Part shown: positions 33,395 through 42,490 of the stretch, one piece after another
How positions within the stretch are numbered: position 1 is the stretch's first letter
How the letters are laid out: every line of letters starts with the position of its first letter
NCBI GenBank assembly: GCA_017557525.1
Contig: JAFYYN010000043.1
Coordinates: forward strand, 1-64,000
DNA: 64,000 nt
Origin: Lachnospiraceae bacterium
GTDB lineage: Bacteria; Bacillota; Clostridia; Lachnospirales; Lachnospiraceae
Reading direction: 5' to 3'
The notes under the pieces: model-generated
Told to the model about the DNA's origin: nothing
What the model saw: only the letters and a program-made list of their open reading frames with translations
Databases searched by the model: none
Made by a program: the position numbers and the translations under genes

Positions 33395-33439
33395 AACAAA
33401 AGAGATGTTTGGCAGTAACATTGACTTTCCAAACATCTC
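33395..33439 (-). terminator. Terminator after the AIM24-like gene
   Basis: GAGATGTTTGG (33402-33412) pairs with CCAAACATCTC (33429-33439). On the minus strand TTTTGTTAAAG follows. Confidence 0.75.
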
Positions 33440-33467
33440 CTTATTTGTATATTAACAGATAAGCAAA

Positions 33468-34145
33468 TTAGTGACCGGTAACAATAAATGGAGCAAGAGA
33501 ACCTGCCATAGCAGAAATAGGCATTGACTGAATCCAGATCTTGCCGGGGCCGTTAACAACTGTATTAAAGAAACCTTCGCCACCGAAGAGCTTGTTCTTA
33601 ATGCCTGCAACACTTTGGATCTCCATAGTACAGGTAGCGGACATAGCTGCCAGATAGCCTGTATCGAGAACCATCGACTGGCCTGCCTGAAGGTTGTATT
33701 CCTTGATATATCCGTCAAATTCAACAAATGCTATACCGTTTCCTGAAAGTTTCTGCATAATGAAGCCCTCACCACCAAAAAAGCCTGCTCCAACTTTCTT
33801 GTTAAAGAAAACTGAAAGCTGAACATCAGATGTTGAAGCAAGGAATGCTGACTTCTGACAAACGATCTCATTTCCCGGAGTAATTTCAAAAGCTCTGATA
33901 GAGCCCGGGAAGCTTGAAGCAAAAGCAATAAGACCATTTCCACCTTCAGCTGTGTAGTGATTCTGGAACATAGCCTCACCTGAGAATGCACGTCCGAACA
34001 TCTTTCCGAGTCCGCCCCCAACGGTCTCCATTTTCATGTTGGGTGACATCCAAGACATAGCACCCTTCTCTGTGATCATCATTTCCCCGGCTGCTAATTG
34101 ACAGATGACAACGGGCAACGGCTCGCCTTCGATTGAATACTGCAT
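33468..34145 (-). CDS. TIGR00266/AIM24-family protein
   Basis: The 225-residue protein belongs to the AIM24 (DUF124, TIGR00266) family: VICQLAAGEMMITEKGAMSW at the start, glycine-rich repeats such as GGGLGKMFGRAFSGE, and FFGGEGFIMQKLSGNG. Mitochondrial AIM24 affects inner-membrane organisation; bacterial functions are unknown. No signal peptide or membrane helix is evident. AGGAGGG six bases before ATG fixes the start, nine codons inside the longest frame. Confidence 0.9.
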   Translation of the reverse strand: MQYSIEGEPLPVVICQLAAGEMMITEKGAMSWMSPNMKMETVGGGLGKMFGRAFSGEAMFQNHYTAEGGNGLIAFASSFPGSIRAFEITPGNEIVCQKSAFLASTSDVQLSVFFNKKVGAGFFGGEGFIMQKLSGNGIAFVEFDGYIKEYNLQAGQSMVLDTGYLAAMSATCTMEIQSVAGIKNKLFGGEGFFNTVVNGPGKIWIQSMPISAMAGSLAPFIVTGH

Positions 34146-34317
34146 AAAATACCCTCCTTTAAATATACTCAAATGAGTTTTATATAATAAAACTATAGTT
34201 TAGTTTATCATATTTCCGGTAAATTTTCAATAAAAAATAACAATCCTACTATCCCTTATCATGGTTTTCTTAATACAAAAACCCATAAAACATACAAAAT
34301 CAGCCGATTTTTGAGCA

Positions 34318-34350
34318 ACAAAAAAACCTTGAAACACCGATGTTTCAAGG
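34318..34350 (-). terminator. Terminator of the tRNA-Lys transcript
   Basis: CCTTGAAACA and TGTTTCAAGG pair perfectly around a four-base loop, followed on the minus strand by a T run. Confidence 0.9.
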
Positions 34351-34363
34351 CTTTTCACTCGTC

Positions 34364-34436
34364 TGCACCTTCAGGGGCTCGAACCCTGGACACCCTGATT
34401 AAGAGTCAGGTGCTCTACCAACTGAGCTAAAGGTGC
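34364..34436 (-). tRNA. tRNA-Lys (anticodon CTT)
   Basis: The 73-base cloverleaf is complete on the minus strand: acceptor GCACCTT/AAGGTGC, D arm GCTCAGTTGGTAGAGC, anticodon stem CCTGA/TCAGG with loop CTCTTAA (anticodon CTT, reading AAG), and T arm CAGGGTTCGAGCCCCTG. The discriminator base is A. CCA is not encoded and must be added later. Confidence 0.97.
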
Positions 34437-34465
34437 GTTTCTTGTTTTTCACAAGCACAAGTGGC

Positions 34466-34494
34466 ATTATACACCCATCTTTTGAAAAATGCAA
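34466..34494 (-). promoter_or_regulatory. Promoter of tRNA-Lys
   Basis: On the minus strand TTGCAT (34489-34494) and a perfect TATAAT (34466-34471) are spaced by 17 bases, placing the start about 23 bases before the mature tRNA. Confidence 0.85.
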
Positions 34495-34589
34495 GCATTT
34501 TTTTAAAAATTTTTCAAAAATTTACAAAATTTTTTTAAGCATCTGTCGGAAGTCCCTATTTTCAAGCCTTTTGACATTATCACAGAAGC

Positions 34590-34617
34590 AAAAAACCCCT
34601 GCCATCAAGGCAAGGGG
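34590..34617 (-). terminator. Terminator after the YjfB-like gene
   Basis: CCCCTTGCC-TTGA-TGGCAGGGG (one bulge) is followed by TTTTTT on the minus strand. Confidence 0.85.
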
Positions 34618-34635
34618 AAATGTTTTTCTAAAAGA

Positions 34636-34830
34636 TCAGACACAAATATCAATATTATTTCCAAGGTTTTTGTTTACGCTGTTCTCCATAAAAGTTCTGT
34701 TCATCATATCTATCATAGCAGCACCTGCCTGCTTTTCAGTATCCATCTGTTTTGCAAGCACAGCGAACCCTATATCATTTCTTGTCTTGGTATCATTAAG
34801 CGTAACTGTCAATACTCCGCCAACATCCAT
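34636..34830 (-). CDS. YjfB-family putative motility protein
   Basis: The 64-residue protein fits the small YjfB family, annotated as putative motility proteins: a start MDVGGVLTV, then MDTEKQAGAAMIDMMNRT, ending LGNNIDICV. Spacing from the first MD to the second MD agrees with the Bacillus protein as I remember it. GGAGGT six bases upstream supports this start over an ATG six codons earlier. The function is not known. It is short and easily missed in annotation. Confidence 0.75.
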   Translation of the reverse strand: MDVGGVLTVTLNDTKTRNDIGFAVLAKQMDTEKQAGAAMIDMMNRTFMENSVNKNLGNNIDICV

Positions 34831-34989
34831 AAGGCTACCTCCATCCATGAAGAAACAACCAATAAAACTATATCATATAAAAACGGTCAAATAAGCCGAA
34901 TAACTACCTACACTCTACAAGAGTATAATAACATACCGCAGATACAAAAACAAATGAAAATAATATTAAATTTTTTCAGCCTGTTTTGT

Positions 34990-35532
34990 TTATCGTTTCA
35001 AATACTCTGCCGCCTTTAATATCAAAAGCTGTGTCTTTGCATCCGGTATCTCACCGTTCATGACCATTTCCACAGCCTTTTCAATCGGGATACGCAAGGG
35101 TTCTATAAACTCGTCATCATCAAGTTCGAGATCTTTAGACTCCTTATCAACCCTGCAAAAGAAAAGCCAGTCCACTTCCTTAAGTATTCCCGGGGAGGGG
35201 TACATTTTTCCCATAGGTATCCAGTCTTTCCCGGTGCAGCCAGTCTCCTCTTTAAGTTCTCTCTGTGCGGTTACAAAGGGTTCCTCACCCTTTTCAAGTT
35301 TTCCCGCCGGTAGCTCCAGAGTAACCTCCTTAAAGGGATATCTGAACTGCTTTCCAAAAAGAAGCTCATTTTTATCAGTAAGAGCGGCTATACATACTCC
35401 ACCGGGGTGCTCAACCACCTCGCGGTAACCTGGCTTCCCGTTTGAAAGAGTGATGTCGTCTACATGCACATGGATGATTTTACCCTCAAATATATCATTA
35501 ACCTTTTCTGTTCTCTCTTCTAATCGCATCAT
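34990..35532 (-). CDS. Nudix hydrolase, probable ADP-ribose pyrophosphatase
   Basis: The 180-residue enzyme has a complete Nudix box near residues 77-99 (GKLEKGE, then RELKEETG) and the order of elements found in ADP-ribose pyrophosphatases (VEHPGGVCIAAL; FGKQFRYPFKEVTLELPAG). It would hydrolyse ADP-ribose to AMP and ribose 5-phosphate. GGGG lies close before a double ATG, so either Met could be used. It follows asnS on the same strand, with a hairpin repeat in the gap. Confidence 0.9.
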   Translation of the reverse strand: MMRLEERTEKVNDIFEGKIIHVHVDDITLSNGKPGYREVVEHPGGVCIAALTDKNELLFGKQFRYPFKEVTLELPAGKLEKGEEPFVTAQRELKEETGCTGKDWIPMGKMYPSPGILKEVDWLFFCRVDKESKDLELDDDEFIEPLRIPIEKAVEMVMNGEIPDAKTQLLILKAAEYLKR

Positions 35533-35555
35533 ATCCCCTTTTATACTGTCTTAAT

Positions 35556-35624
35556 GTCAATCACAGGGACGGTTCTGTGGTTGAAAAATATCATTTCAAC
35601 CGCAAAACCGTCCCTATGATTGAC
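35556..35624. repeat. Long imperfect palindrome (GGGACGGTTxTG type)
   Basis: GTCAATCACAGGGACGGTT at the left pairs with the sequence ending AACCGTCCCTATGATTGAC at the right. An inner arm GGTTGAAA pairs with TTTCAACC, so nearly the whole 69 bases folds into one hairpin. Elements with the GGGACGGTT core are scattered in many Clostridia genomes. It lies between asnS and the Nudix gene and would be in their shared transcript. Confidence 0.8.
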
Positions 35625-35644
35625 CCATAATTGACTTAATATGA

Positions 35645-37033
35645 TTAAAACTCGCAGTTCTTAGGTGTTCTGGGATAAGGGATGACGTCGCGAATATTCT
35701 CAACGCCTGTTAAGTACATGATAAGTCTCTCAAAGCCCATGCCAAAGCCGCTGTGAACACAGCCACCATATCTACGGGTATCAAGGTACCAGTCAATACC
35801 ACTCTTGTCAACGCCCATTTCATCCATTCTCTCTAAGAGCTTATCAAGATTTTCTTCTCTCTGGCTACCGCCCATAAGCTCTCCTGCCTGAGGTACAAGC
35901 AGATCAACAGCAGCAACAGTAGCGTTGTCAGGGTTAACCTTCATATAGTAAGCCTTGATCTCCTTAGGCCAGTTGGTAACGAAAACAGGACCGTTAAAGT
36001 AGTCAACAAGATACTTCTCATGCTCCTTAGCAATATCCTCGCCATAATCAGGCTGGAATTCCCACTTAACATCTGCTTTCTTTAACAGATCGATCGCATC
36101 ATGATGACAGATTCTTGTAAACTTTGCATTGATAATACCGTTAAGCTTATCCTTAAGTCCCTTTGCAACAAACTTGTCGCAGAAATCAATCTCCTCAGGG
36201 CACTTCTCACAGACATACTTAACAACAAACTTAAGCATATCCTCTTCGATATCCATCAGACCTTCAAGATCGCAGAAAGCCATCTCGGGCTCGATCATCC
36301 AGAACTCGTTTGCATGAGTCTGTGTATTGGAGTTCTCAGTCCTGAAAGTAGGTCCAAAGGTATAAATATCACCAAAAGCCATCGCAAAGGTCTCGCCCTG
36401 AAGCTGACCTGATCCTGTGATAAATGACTGCTTGCCGAACAGATCCTTGCTGAAATCAACCTTTCCGTCCTCAGTCATAGGAAGCTCGTTCATGTTAAGA
36501 GTAGTAATCTTAAACATCTGATCTGAGCCTTCACAGTCTGCACATGTGATAAGAGGAGTATGTACGTAAAGGTATCCTCTGTCCTGGAAATATGTATGAA
36601 TAGCCATTGCAGCAACACTTCTTACTCTGAATACTGCGCTGAACAGGTTTGTACGGGGACGAAGATGAGCCACGGTACGAAGGAACTCTCTTGTATGTCT
36701 CTTAGGCTGGATGGGATAGCTCTCGGGACAGTCACCGAGTACTTCAACAGACTTTGCCTTGATCTCAAACGGCTGCTGGTTTTCAGGTGTAAGTACCACG
36801 GTACCCACAACCTTAACGCTCATACCAACCCTGATCTTCGATATATCCTCAAAATTCTCCAGACCTGCCTCATAAACAACCTGCAGATTCTCAAAAAATG
36901 AACCATCATTTATATTCAGGAAGCCAAACTGTGCCTGGGAACGGTTTGTACGAACCCATGCGCATACTGTCACATCTTTTGATGCATATTCCGACGTGTT
37001 TCTAAACAATTCTTTGATTTTTGTCCTCATCAT
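35645..37033 (-). CDS. asnS: Asparaginyl-tRNA synthetase
   Basis: The 462-residue class IIb synthetase has an N-terminal OB-fold anticodon-binding domain (VCAWVRTNRSQAQFGFLNIN) and the class II core motifs. These are motif 2 region FRTENSNTQTHANEFWMIEPE and motif 3 GFGMGFERLIMYLTG near the C-terminus, described here by their key Arg and Gly residues. It charges tRNA-Asn directly. GGAGG precedes a double ATG. Unlike tyrS it has no T-box leader; a multi-helix inverted repeat lies 105 bases before it. Confidence 0.97.
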   Translation of the reverse strand: MMRTKIKELFRNTSEYASKDVTVCAWVRTNRSQAQFGFLNINDGSFFENLQVVYEAGLENFEDISKIRVGMSVKVVGTVVLTPENQQPFEIKAKSVEVLGDCPESYPIQPKRHTREFLRTVAHLRPRTNLFSAVFRVRSVAAMAIHTYFQDRGYLYVHTPLITCADCEGSDQMFKITTLNMNELPMTEDGKVDFSKDLFGKQSFITGSGQLQGETFAMAFGDIYTFGPTFRTENSNTQTHANEFWMIEPEMAFCDLEGLMDIEEDMLKFVVKYVCEKCPEEIDFCDKFVAKGLKDKLNGIINAKFTRICHHDAIDLLKKADVKWEFQPDYGEDIAKEHEKYLVDYFNGPVFVTNWPKEIKAYYMKVNPDNATVAAVDLLVPQAGELMGGSQREENLDKLLERMDEMGVDKSGIDWYLDTRRYGGCVHSGFGMGFERLIMYLTGVENIRDVIPYPRTPKNCEF

Positions 37034-37137
37034 AATTAATTACCTCCTGAAAATAAAAAAAAGATAGTACAATAATACCACCTTTTCAATATTTTACAAG
37101 TATTTTTTATAAAAAATCCCAAATTCATTCTCCTAAA

Positions 37138-37251
37138 TTCAAGCCCAAAAACAGTCGAAGTATCTGTATGGGATAAAACCTTAAGCGTACAGTAGGATAT
37201 GCGATTATTGGTTTTAGACCATATAGATACTTCGACTGAGTCAGGCTTGAA
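37138..37251. repeat. Multi-helix inverted repeat between mscS and asnS
   Basis: Three nested pairs of arms occur in order: TTCAAGCC (37138-37145) with GGCTTGAA (37244-37251); a 20-base arm starting CAGTCGAAG (37152-37171) with one ending CTTCGACTG (37219-37238), differing at a single position; and TAAAACC (37174-37180) with GGTTTTA (37210-37216). The central loop is about 29 bases. The one difference is a G-T pair if read as plus-strand RNA and a C-A mismatch on the minus strand. It may be a MITE-like element, a terminator or a structured RNA. Confidence 0.6.
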
Positions 37252-37261
37252 CCAGACTTAT

Positions 37262-38065
37262 TTATTTGTCCATGTGTACATCCACCTGCTGGAACGGGAT
37301 CGTGATACCGTTTTCATCAAACGCTTTCTTAACACGCTCCATCATGTCAAAGTAAACATCCCAGTAATCCGCACCTGAGCACCAAACCCTGAAGGTATAG
37401 TCAAGTGAGCTTGAGGCCTGAGCTGTAAGCCTTACAAACGGTGCAGGATCCTTTAAAACCTTTTCATGCGATTCTGCAACGCTCATCAGAACCTTCTTGA
37501 CTTTCTCAATATCGTCATGATAGCCTGCACTGAACTTAATGTCCACACGCCTTGAAGGAAGTGCCGAATAATTGATAACATTAGAATTTGTAAGCGTACC
37601 ATTAGGGATGGTAACCACCTTATTGTCCACCGTGTGGAGAATGGTATAGATGATAGTGATATCCTTTACCGTACCCATCACGGCACCGTTTTCTATAAAA
37701 TCTCCAACCTTAAAGGGCTTAAAGATGAGAATCATAAGTCCGCCGGCGAAGTTTGACAGAGCTCCCTGTAGAGCCAGACCTACCGCAACGCCTGCCGAGG
37801 TAAAGATCGTAAGGAATGAGGTCGTAGGAATACCCCAGATAATAGCTGCGCTTGCAATTACCAAAGAATACAGAACAATCTTAATAAAGCTAAGCAAAAA
37901 GCTTTTTACGCTCTCATCCAGTTTTCCAAAAGCCCTTCCCTTAGAAACAAGCTTTACAACCCATTTTGCCAGCTTAAAGCCTACAAACAGGACAACCAGA
38001 CCAAACAAAAGCTTTAATCCAACATCAGTTCCCAGTTGTTTTAAATACTCAATTATACTCTGCAT
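37262..38065 (-). CDS. mscS: MscS-family mechanosensitive ion channel
   Basis: The 267-residue protein has three N-terminal membrane helices and the MscS core: the pore-lining glycine/alanine-rich helix (SAGVAVGLALQGALSNFAGG), then FKPFKVGDFIE and the VTIPNGTLTNSNVINYS motif of the beta domain. It would open on membrane tension during osmotic downshock. Length is close to Escherichia coli MscS. It is last in the operon that begins with the MIF-like gene and follows the GH18 gene by 17 bases, with GGAGG before the ATG. Confidence 0.93.
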   Translation of the reverse strand: MQSIIEYLKQLGTDVGLKLLFGLVVLFVGFKLAKWVVKLVSKGRAFGKLDESVKSFLLSFIKIVLYSLVIASAAIIWGIPTTSFLTIFTSAGVAVGLALQGALSNFAGGLMILIFKPFKVGDFIENGAVMGTVKDITIIYTILHTVDNKVVTIPNGTLTNSNVINYSALPSRRVDIKFSAGYHDDIEKVKKVLMSVAESHEKVLKDPAPFVRLTAQASSSLDYTFRVWCSGADYWDVYFDMMERVKKAFDENGITIPFQQVDVHMDK

Positions 38066-38082
38066 ACTCTGCCTCCTTTTCC

Positions 38083-39912
38083 TTAGGGTCCTATATTATC
38101 ATGATCCATATCATCGCCGCTGTCATCACTTACACCGATATCGGCATTATCTTCCTTCAAAAGTGAAGTAACATCGCCGTTCACCGCTTCCTTTATAACA
38201 GTCCAGATACCATCGGTATCTCCACCCATCATCCAGGCTGCAGTCCCGCCGAATTCTTTTTCGCCGATAACCATAGCCTTTAAGGCAAGGGATCTCTTCT
38301 CTTCCGCCCAAAGCTTAAAGGTTGCTCCCTCTTCCTCATATTCGTAATAGTACTGACCTTCCTTGTCCTTCCATTCGGGTTCAAAGTCTAAACCTGCAAC
38401 AAACTCCTCCTGCTCCCTTAAGTTCATGGTTCTCTCGGAATAGGTCTTAACCGCATCCCCATCAGGGACTTCCTTCCAAAGTCTTGTATAGAAGGGCACT
38501 CCCATTATGATCTGTTCCGGTCCGCATTTCTTAAGAGTAAGATCAGCGGCATATTTAAACCAGGAAAGAGAAGCCACAGAGCCTGCATCAGACCCGGCAT
38601 AATGCTCATCATAGCCCATTATTACTATATAATCAGCACATTTCTTTTGCTCGGGAATATTATAAAATGCGTTGTATTCCTCGGGGATATAATTATCTAC
38701 GGAAAGTACTATGCCGTAATCCCTGCAGCGGAAACTCAGTTCTCTTAAAAACTGTACGAAATAAATACCGGTTTCAACATTAAGGCCTTCCACATCCACA
38801 TTGATTCCGTCTGCCCCACATTTCTTTACCGCATCGATCACGTTACGTATCAGTCTCTGCCTGTTTTCATATGTTGAGAAAACCTTGTGACTGTCTTCAG
38901 CACACTTAAACGCACCTTCAAGAGTATCATTTTTTAACAGTGCCCAGACATTTACCTTTCTCTCATGAGCTGCAGTTACATAGTCGGCATCGCCGTATGA
39001 AATGATATCTCCCTTATCCGAGCTCATAAAAAACCAGGTAGGAGAAACAACGTTTACCTCGGGGTTTTTCTCAATATAAGAGACCATTTCATCAATATGT
39101 CCCTTGCTGTATACAAGCTGCCAGATAAGGTAAATCTTCTCAGGAAGAATAATGTGCTTGTATTCCTCTTCCGTGTACGGATTAAATGTCGGAGCAACGT
39201 TATATCTGTTAGCCCAGTCCAGCTTTTCCTGCAGGATATAGCCTCTTACTCCATCCTCGCTCATAACCTTTATAAAGCCCTTCTGCTGGATGCCGCCACC
39301 TTCAATAATCCTTACGACACTGCCCTCGGGAAGCTTTTCAAGATAGTCCGCCTTTATATCCTGGCTGACTCTTATGCTTGACTCCTGTTTCAATGTAGCA
39401 CACAGATATTCGTCAGTACTGTATGTAACAAGAACTCTTGCGGGATCGGTATATACTCTGTAGGTGATATTGCTACATTCCTTTAAAAATGACATTGAAA
39501 TATAAATTGTATCATTCTTTATAATGACTGCAGGACAGGTATTTGTGATCTTTTCCTCATTGACCAGCATATCCTTTTCGCCGGGAGTGATCAGATATTC
39601 TTTGGAGGCCGTTGTATAATACATCCTGTTTTCTTCGGGACTCCACATAAAAAGTGTAGTGTATCTTTCGGTAACCGTAGGAAAATCAAGATAGGGCTCC
39701 CCATCAACAAAAAGAGCATTTTTCTCATATACCTTTTCGTCAAATATTAACATTGCCTCCCCATCGGGCACGGTATAATAATCTGAAAGGTTCATTTTTA
39801 CTTCGCTTTCCTTGTACTTCTCCGCGATCTTTTCATAGATTATAATACCTGCAGCCGCCAGGAGGCCGAGCAGGATTACCGCTGTCAAACCTACTAATAC
39901 CTTCTTATACAT
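38083..39912 (-). CDS. Membrane-anchored GH18-family glycosidase with SH3-like domain
   Basis: The 609-residue protein has an N-terminal membrane helix (about 5-27), a beta-rich region, an SH3-like segment (about 180-240, near SVVRIIEGGGIQQKGFIKV), and a GH18 barrel (about 260-575) with the catalytic DGINVDVEG (DxxDxDxE). A short acidic tail follows. Related proteins include the cortex- or wall-active YaaH/YdhD group, so it may cleave peptidoglycan or an N-acetylglucosamine polymer outside the membrane. It lies between the helicase and mscS genes. Confidence 0.87.
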   Translation of the reverse strand: MYKKVLVGLTAVILLGLLAAAGIIIYEKIAEKYKESEVKMNLSDYYTVPDGEAMLIFDEKVYEKNALFVDGEPYLDFPTVTERYTTLFMWSPEENRMYYTTASKEYLITPGEKDMLVNEEKITNTCPAVIIKNDTIYISMSFLKECSNITYRVYTDPARVLVTYSTDEYLCATLKQESSIRVSQDIKADYLEKLPEGSVVRIIEGGGIQQKGFIKVMSEDGVRGYILQEKLDWANRYNVAPTFNPYTEEEYKHIILPEKIYLIWQLVYSKGHIDEMVSYIEKNPEVNVVSPTWFFMSSDKGDIISYGDADYVTAAHERKVNVWALLKNDTLEGAFKCAEDSHKVFSTYENRQRLIRNVIDAVKKCGADGINVDVEGLNVETGIYFVQFLRELSFRCRDYGIVLSVDNYIPEEYNAFYNIPEQKKCADYIVIMGYDEHYAGSDAGSVASLSWFKYAADLTLKKCGPEQIIMGVPFYTRLWKEVPDGDAVKTYSERTMNLREQEEFVAGLDFEPEWKDKEGQYYYEYEEEGATFKLWAEEKRSLALKAMVIGEKEFGGTAAWMMGGDTDGIWTVIKEAVNGDVTSLLKEDNADIGVSDDSGDDMDHDNIGP

Positions 39913-39944
39913 ATGAACCCACCTTAAAACAATTTTGTTTTATA

Positions 39945-42482
39945 TTATATTCCCCAGAATTTATCAAGCTGCTCCGAAATCCTTTGGGCATCCGTATATT
40001 CAAACGGATACCATTCCTGTGGGAAAAGCTTTCTGTACTGCTCTGTACCGAAACGCTCATCCAGCAGGAGTATCGCCCCCCTGTCATCGGATGTCCTTAT
40101 AACACGCCCCGCCGACTGCAGTACCTTGTTCATACCGTTGTACAGATATGCGTACTCAAAACCTGAATTATTCGTCTCATCAAAGTAGTTTCTGAATAGT
40201 TCCCTCTCATTACATACCTGAGGAAGGCCCGTTCCTACTATGACTGCACCTATAAGCCTTTCTGCCCTTAAATCAATGCCTTCCCCGAAAATACCACCCA
40301 TAACACAAAAGCCTATAAGTGTACCGGCATTTGCCTCATCAAAGTAATTAAGGAAGGTCTCCTTTTCCTTCTCACTCATACCGGGAAGCTGGAGCATCAA
40401 ATACGTTTTTCCACTTACCAAAGCATCTTCGTCCTCTATATTTCCTCTGGTCTCAGGAATTTCATTATAATTCTCCGGATTGCCGGCATTTTCATTTATC
40501 TCGCTGTCATCAGCCTTTAACTCTGATACCGATATCTCTCCTAAATCATCCTTCATGATTTCCTTTAAAGATTCAGCCACATCGACCATCATCTTATATG
40601 AAGGGAAGAATACCATGTAGTTTCCTGCCTTAGCTGCCGCGAAATCCCTGATATAGCCGGCTATTTTATCATACTCGGCCTTATTACGTCTGGTATATTT
40701 CGTGCTGACATCCCTCGCCACCATTATCAGGCGGTTGCTTTTATCAAACGGGGATGGGGCATATACGGCGTAGTCATCTTCTTCTCCTCCAAGCTGCCCG
40801 ATATAGTATTTTACAGGTATCAGCGTTGCCGAGAAAAAGACAGCGCTCCGGCCTCTTGAAAGACAGTTTTTCAAAGGCTTTGACGGATCCATACAGCATA
40901 ATGTGACATTAAAGCTTCCGTCCTGTGAATAATCCGAATAGATGCTGTAGTTTCCATCCATGCTGTCATACATATTTACAAAATGCCTTACATCAAGATA
41001 AAGTGTAGAAAGCATTTCAGGATCTTCCACCTTGAAATTGACCGGCATAGCTTCATAGATTCCCATGAACCTTTGAAGGACCTCCGTAAAGGAATCCAGT
41101 TCCTCCCATACGGTAAATTCGTCACACTGCCTCTTTATTTCAAGCATGTATTTATTACATTTATCAAGCGCACCGGACAGTCTTTTATGGTTGTAGTCTG
41201 CGGTGCCGACCATCTTCTTTACCAGAAGGAAGTCCTCTTTTTTGAGGTAGGCACTGTACATCTCCCTTGCCCGTTCCACAAGGTTGTGTGCCTCATCGAC
41301 CAGAAATACATAGTCCTTCTCCACACCTTCTGCAAAGAAGCGCCTTAAATATACGTTTGGATCAAAAAGATAATTATAGTCGCATATGACTGCATCTGCC
41401 CAGGTAGTCACATCCAGGCACATCTCAAACGGGCAGACATTATGCTTTTCCGCATAGCTTAAGATAAGCTCCCTTGTTATGCTGCCTTCGTTTGTAAGAA
41501 GATCATATACGCAGTCATTTACCCTGTCAAAATGTCCCTTTGCCCTTGGGCATTCATCCGGGTTACAGGCCGGTTTCGGGAGTACGCAGACCTTTTCCTT
41601 CGCTGTAATGGTCACGCATTTAAACTGCAGGCCTTTACTCATCAAAATACTAAAGGCTTCCTCTGCCACCGTTCTTGCTATGGTTTTAGCAGTTCCATAA
41701 AAAATCTTTGAGGTAAGCCCCTCTCCCATTGCCTTTACAGCCGGGAATACCGTGGATATGGTTTTCCCAACCCCGGTAGGTGCTTCTAAGAACAGTTTCT
41801 TTTTTCTGGCTATTGTACGGTATACTCCCGCTGCCAGTTCCTTTTGACCATCCCTGTAGTTAAAGGGGAAATCCGTCTTTTTTATGCTCTCGTTTCTTTT
41901 GCGTTCCCATTTTATCTGCCAGGCCATCCACTTGGCATACTCATGGATTATGGACTCAAACCAAGCTTTAAGCTCATTAAAATCATATATATAATAAAAG
42001 AAATTTTTCTTTTCATCTTCCAGGTTGGCATAGCTCATTCTTACGCCAATACGAGCAAGTGAATTCTGTTCCGCATAAATATATGCATAGCATTTGGCCT
42101 GGGCAAGGTGTACCTGCACAGGCTCAGTCTGTTTTTCTACATCCCTGTAGGTGGTCTTGATCTCGTCTATGAAAACCATTTCGCCTGCCGGATTTTCAGT
42201 AATTATCCCGGCTTTTTCGGGAGTTTCTTCAAATATTCCGTCTGCCCTTCCCTCAATGGCGAATATCATATGCTCGCCGTCATACTCTGCCTCGGTTTCC
42301 ATTTTTAAAGAAACTTCCGCACTGTATCCTGCGCCCTGCTCCTTTTGTATCTTGCGGTGAAGCCTTGCTCCTTCCTGCATGGCGTCGGGGTCGGTATGTG
42401 CAGTCCTGTTGTCGATATCTCCACTTCGTTCCGAAAACTCAACAAGATCCCTGACCGATATTTCTATTTTCTTTATTTCCAC
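39945..42482 (-). CDS. XPD/DinG-type helicase with N-terminal nuclease-like domain
   Basis: The 845-residue protein has a PD-(D/E)XK (RecB/Cas4-like) N-terminal domain: GRADGIF, FIDEIKTTY with the ExK pair, and QAKCYAYIY. An Rad3/XPD superfamily 2 helicase follows, with EAPTGVGKT, VDEAHNLVERA, a cysteine cluster (VCVLPKPACNPDECP ... NVCPFEMC) likely binding 4Fe-4S, and QSAGRVIRT. It is expected to unwind DNA 5' to 3'; the in vivo role is unknown. The GTG start has GAGG at six bases and begins eight bases after the MIF-like gene stop. Confidence 0.9.
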   Translation of the reverse strand: MEIKKIEISVRDLVEFSERSGDIDNRTAHTDPDAMQEGARLHRKIQKEQGAGYSAEVSLKMETEAEYDGEHMIFAIEGRADGIFEETPEKAGIITENPAGEMVFIDEIKTTYRDVEKQTEPVQVHLAQAKCYAYIYAEQNSLARIGVRMSYANLEDEKKNFFYYIYDFNELKAWFESIIHEYAKWMAWQIKWERKRNESIKKTDFPFNYRDGQKELAAGVYRTIARKKKLFLEAPTGVGKTISTVFPAVKAMGEGLTSKIFYGTAKTIARTVAEEAFSILMSKGLQFKCVTITAKEKVCVLPKPACNPDECPRAKGHFDRVNDCVYDLLTNEGSITRELILSYAEKHNVCPFEMCLDVTTWADAVICDYNYLFDPNVYLRRFFAEGVEKDYVFLVDEAHNLVERAREMYSAYLKKEDFLLVKKMVGTADYNHKRLSGALDKCNKYMLEIKRQCDEFTVWEELDSFTEVLQRFMGIYEAMPVNFKVEDPEMLSTLYLDVRHFVNMYDSMDGNYSIYSDYSQDGSFNVTLCCMDPSKPLKNCLSRGRSAVFFSATLIPVKYYIGQLGGEEDDYAVYAPSPFDKSNRLIMVARDVSTKYTRRNKAEYDKIAGYIRDFAAAKAGNYMVFFPSYKMMVDVAESLKEIMKDDLGEISVSELKADDSEINENAGNPENYNEIPETRGNIEDEDALVSGKTYLMLQLPGMSEKEKETFLNYFDEANAGTLIGFCVMGGIFGEGIDLRAERLIGAVIVGTGLPQVCNERELFRNYFDETNNSGFEYAYLYNGMNKVLQSAGRVIRTSDDRGAILLLDERFGTEQYRKLFPQEWYPFEYTDAQRISEQLDKFWGI

Positions 42483-42490
42483 AATTAACC

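Noticed and set aside
34849-34989. GCCGAATAA-like sequence near the YjfB-like gene as a sigma28 promoter
   Set aside because: It points away from the gene and has an extra base in the -10 box; no supported promoter was assigned.
37034-37261. T-box or other riboswitch before asnS
   Set aside because: No T-box sequence, specifier or terminator with a T run is present; only the inverted repeat is there.
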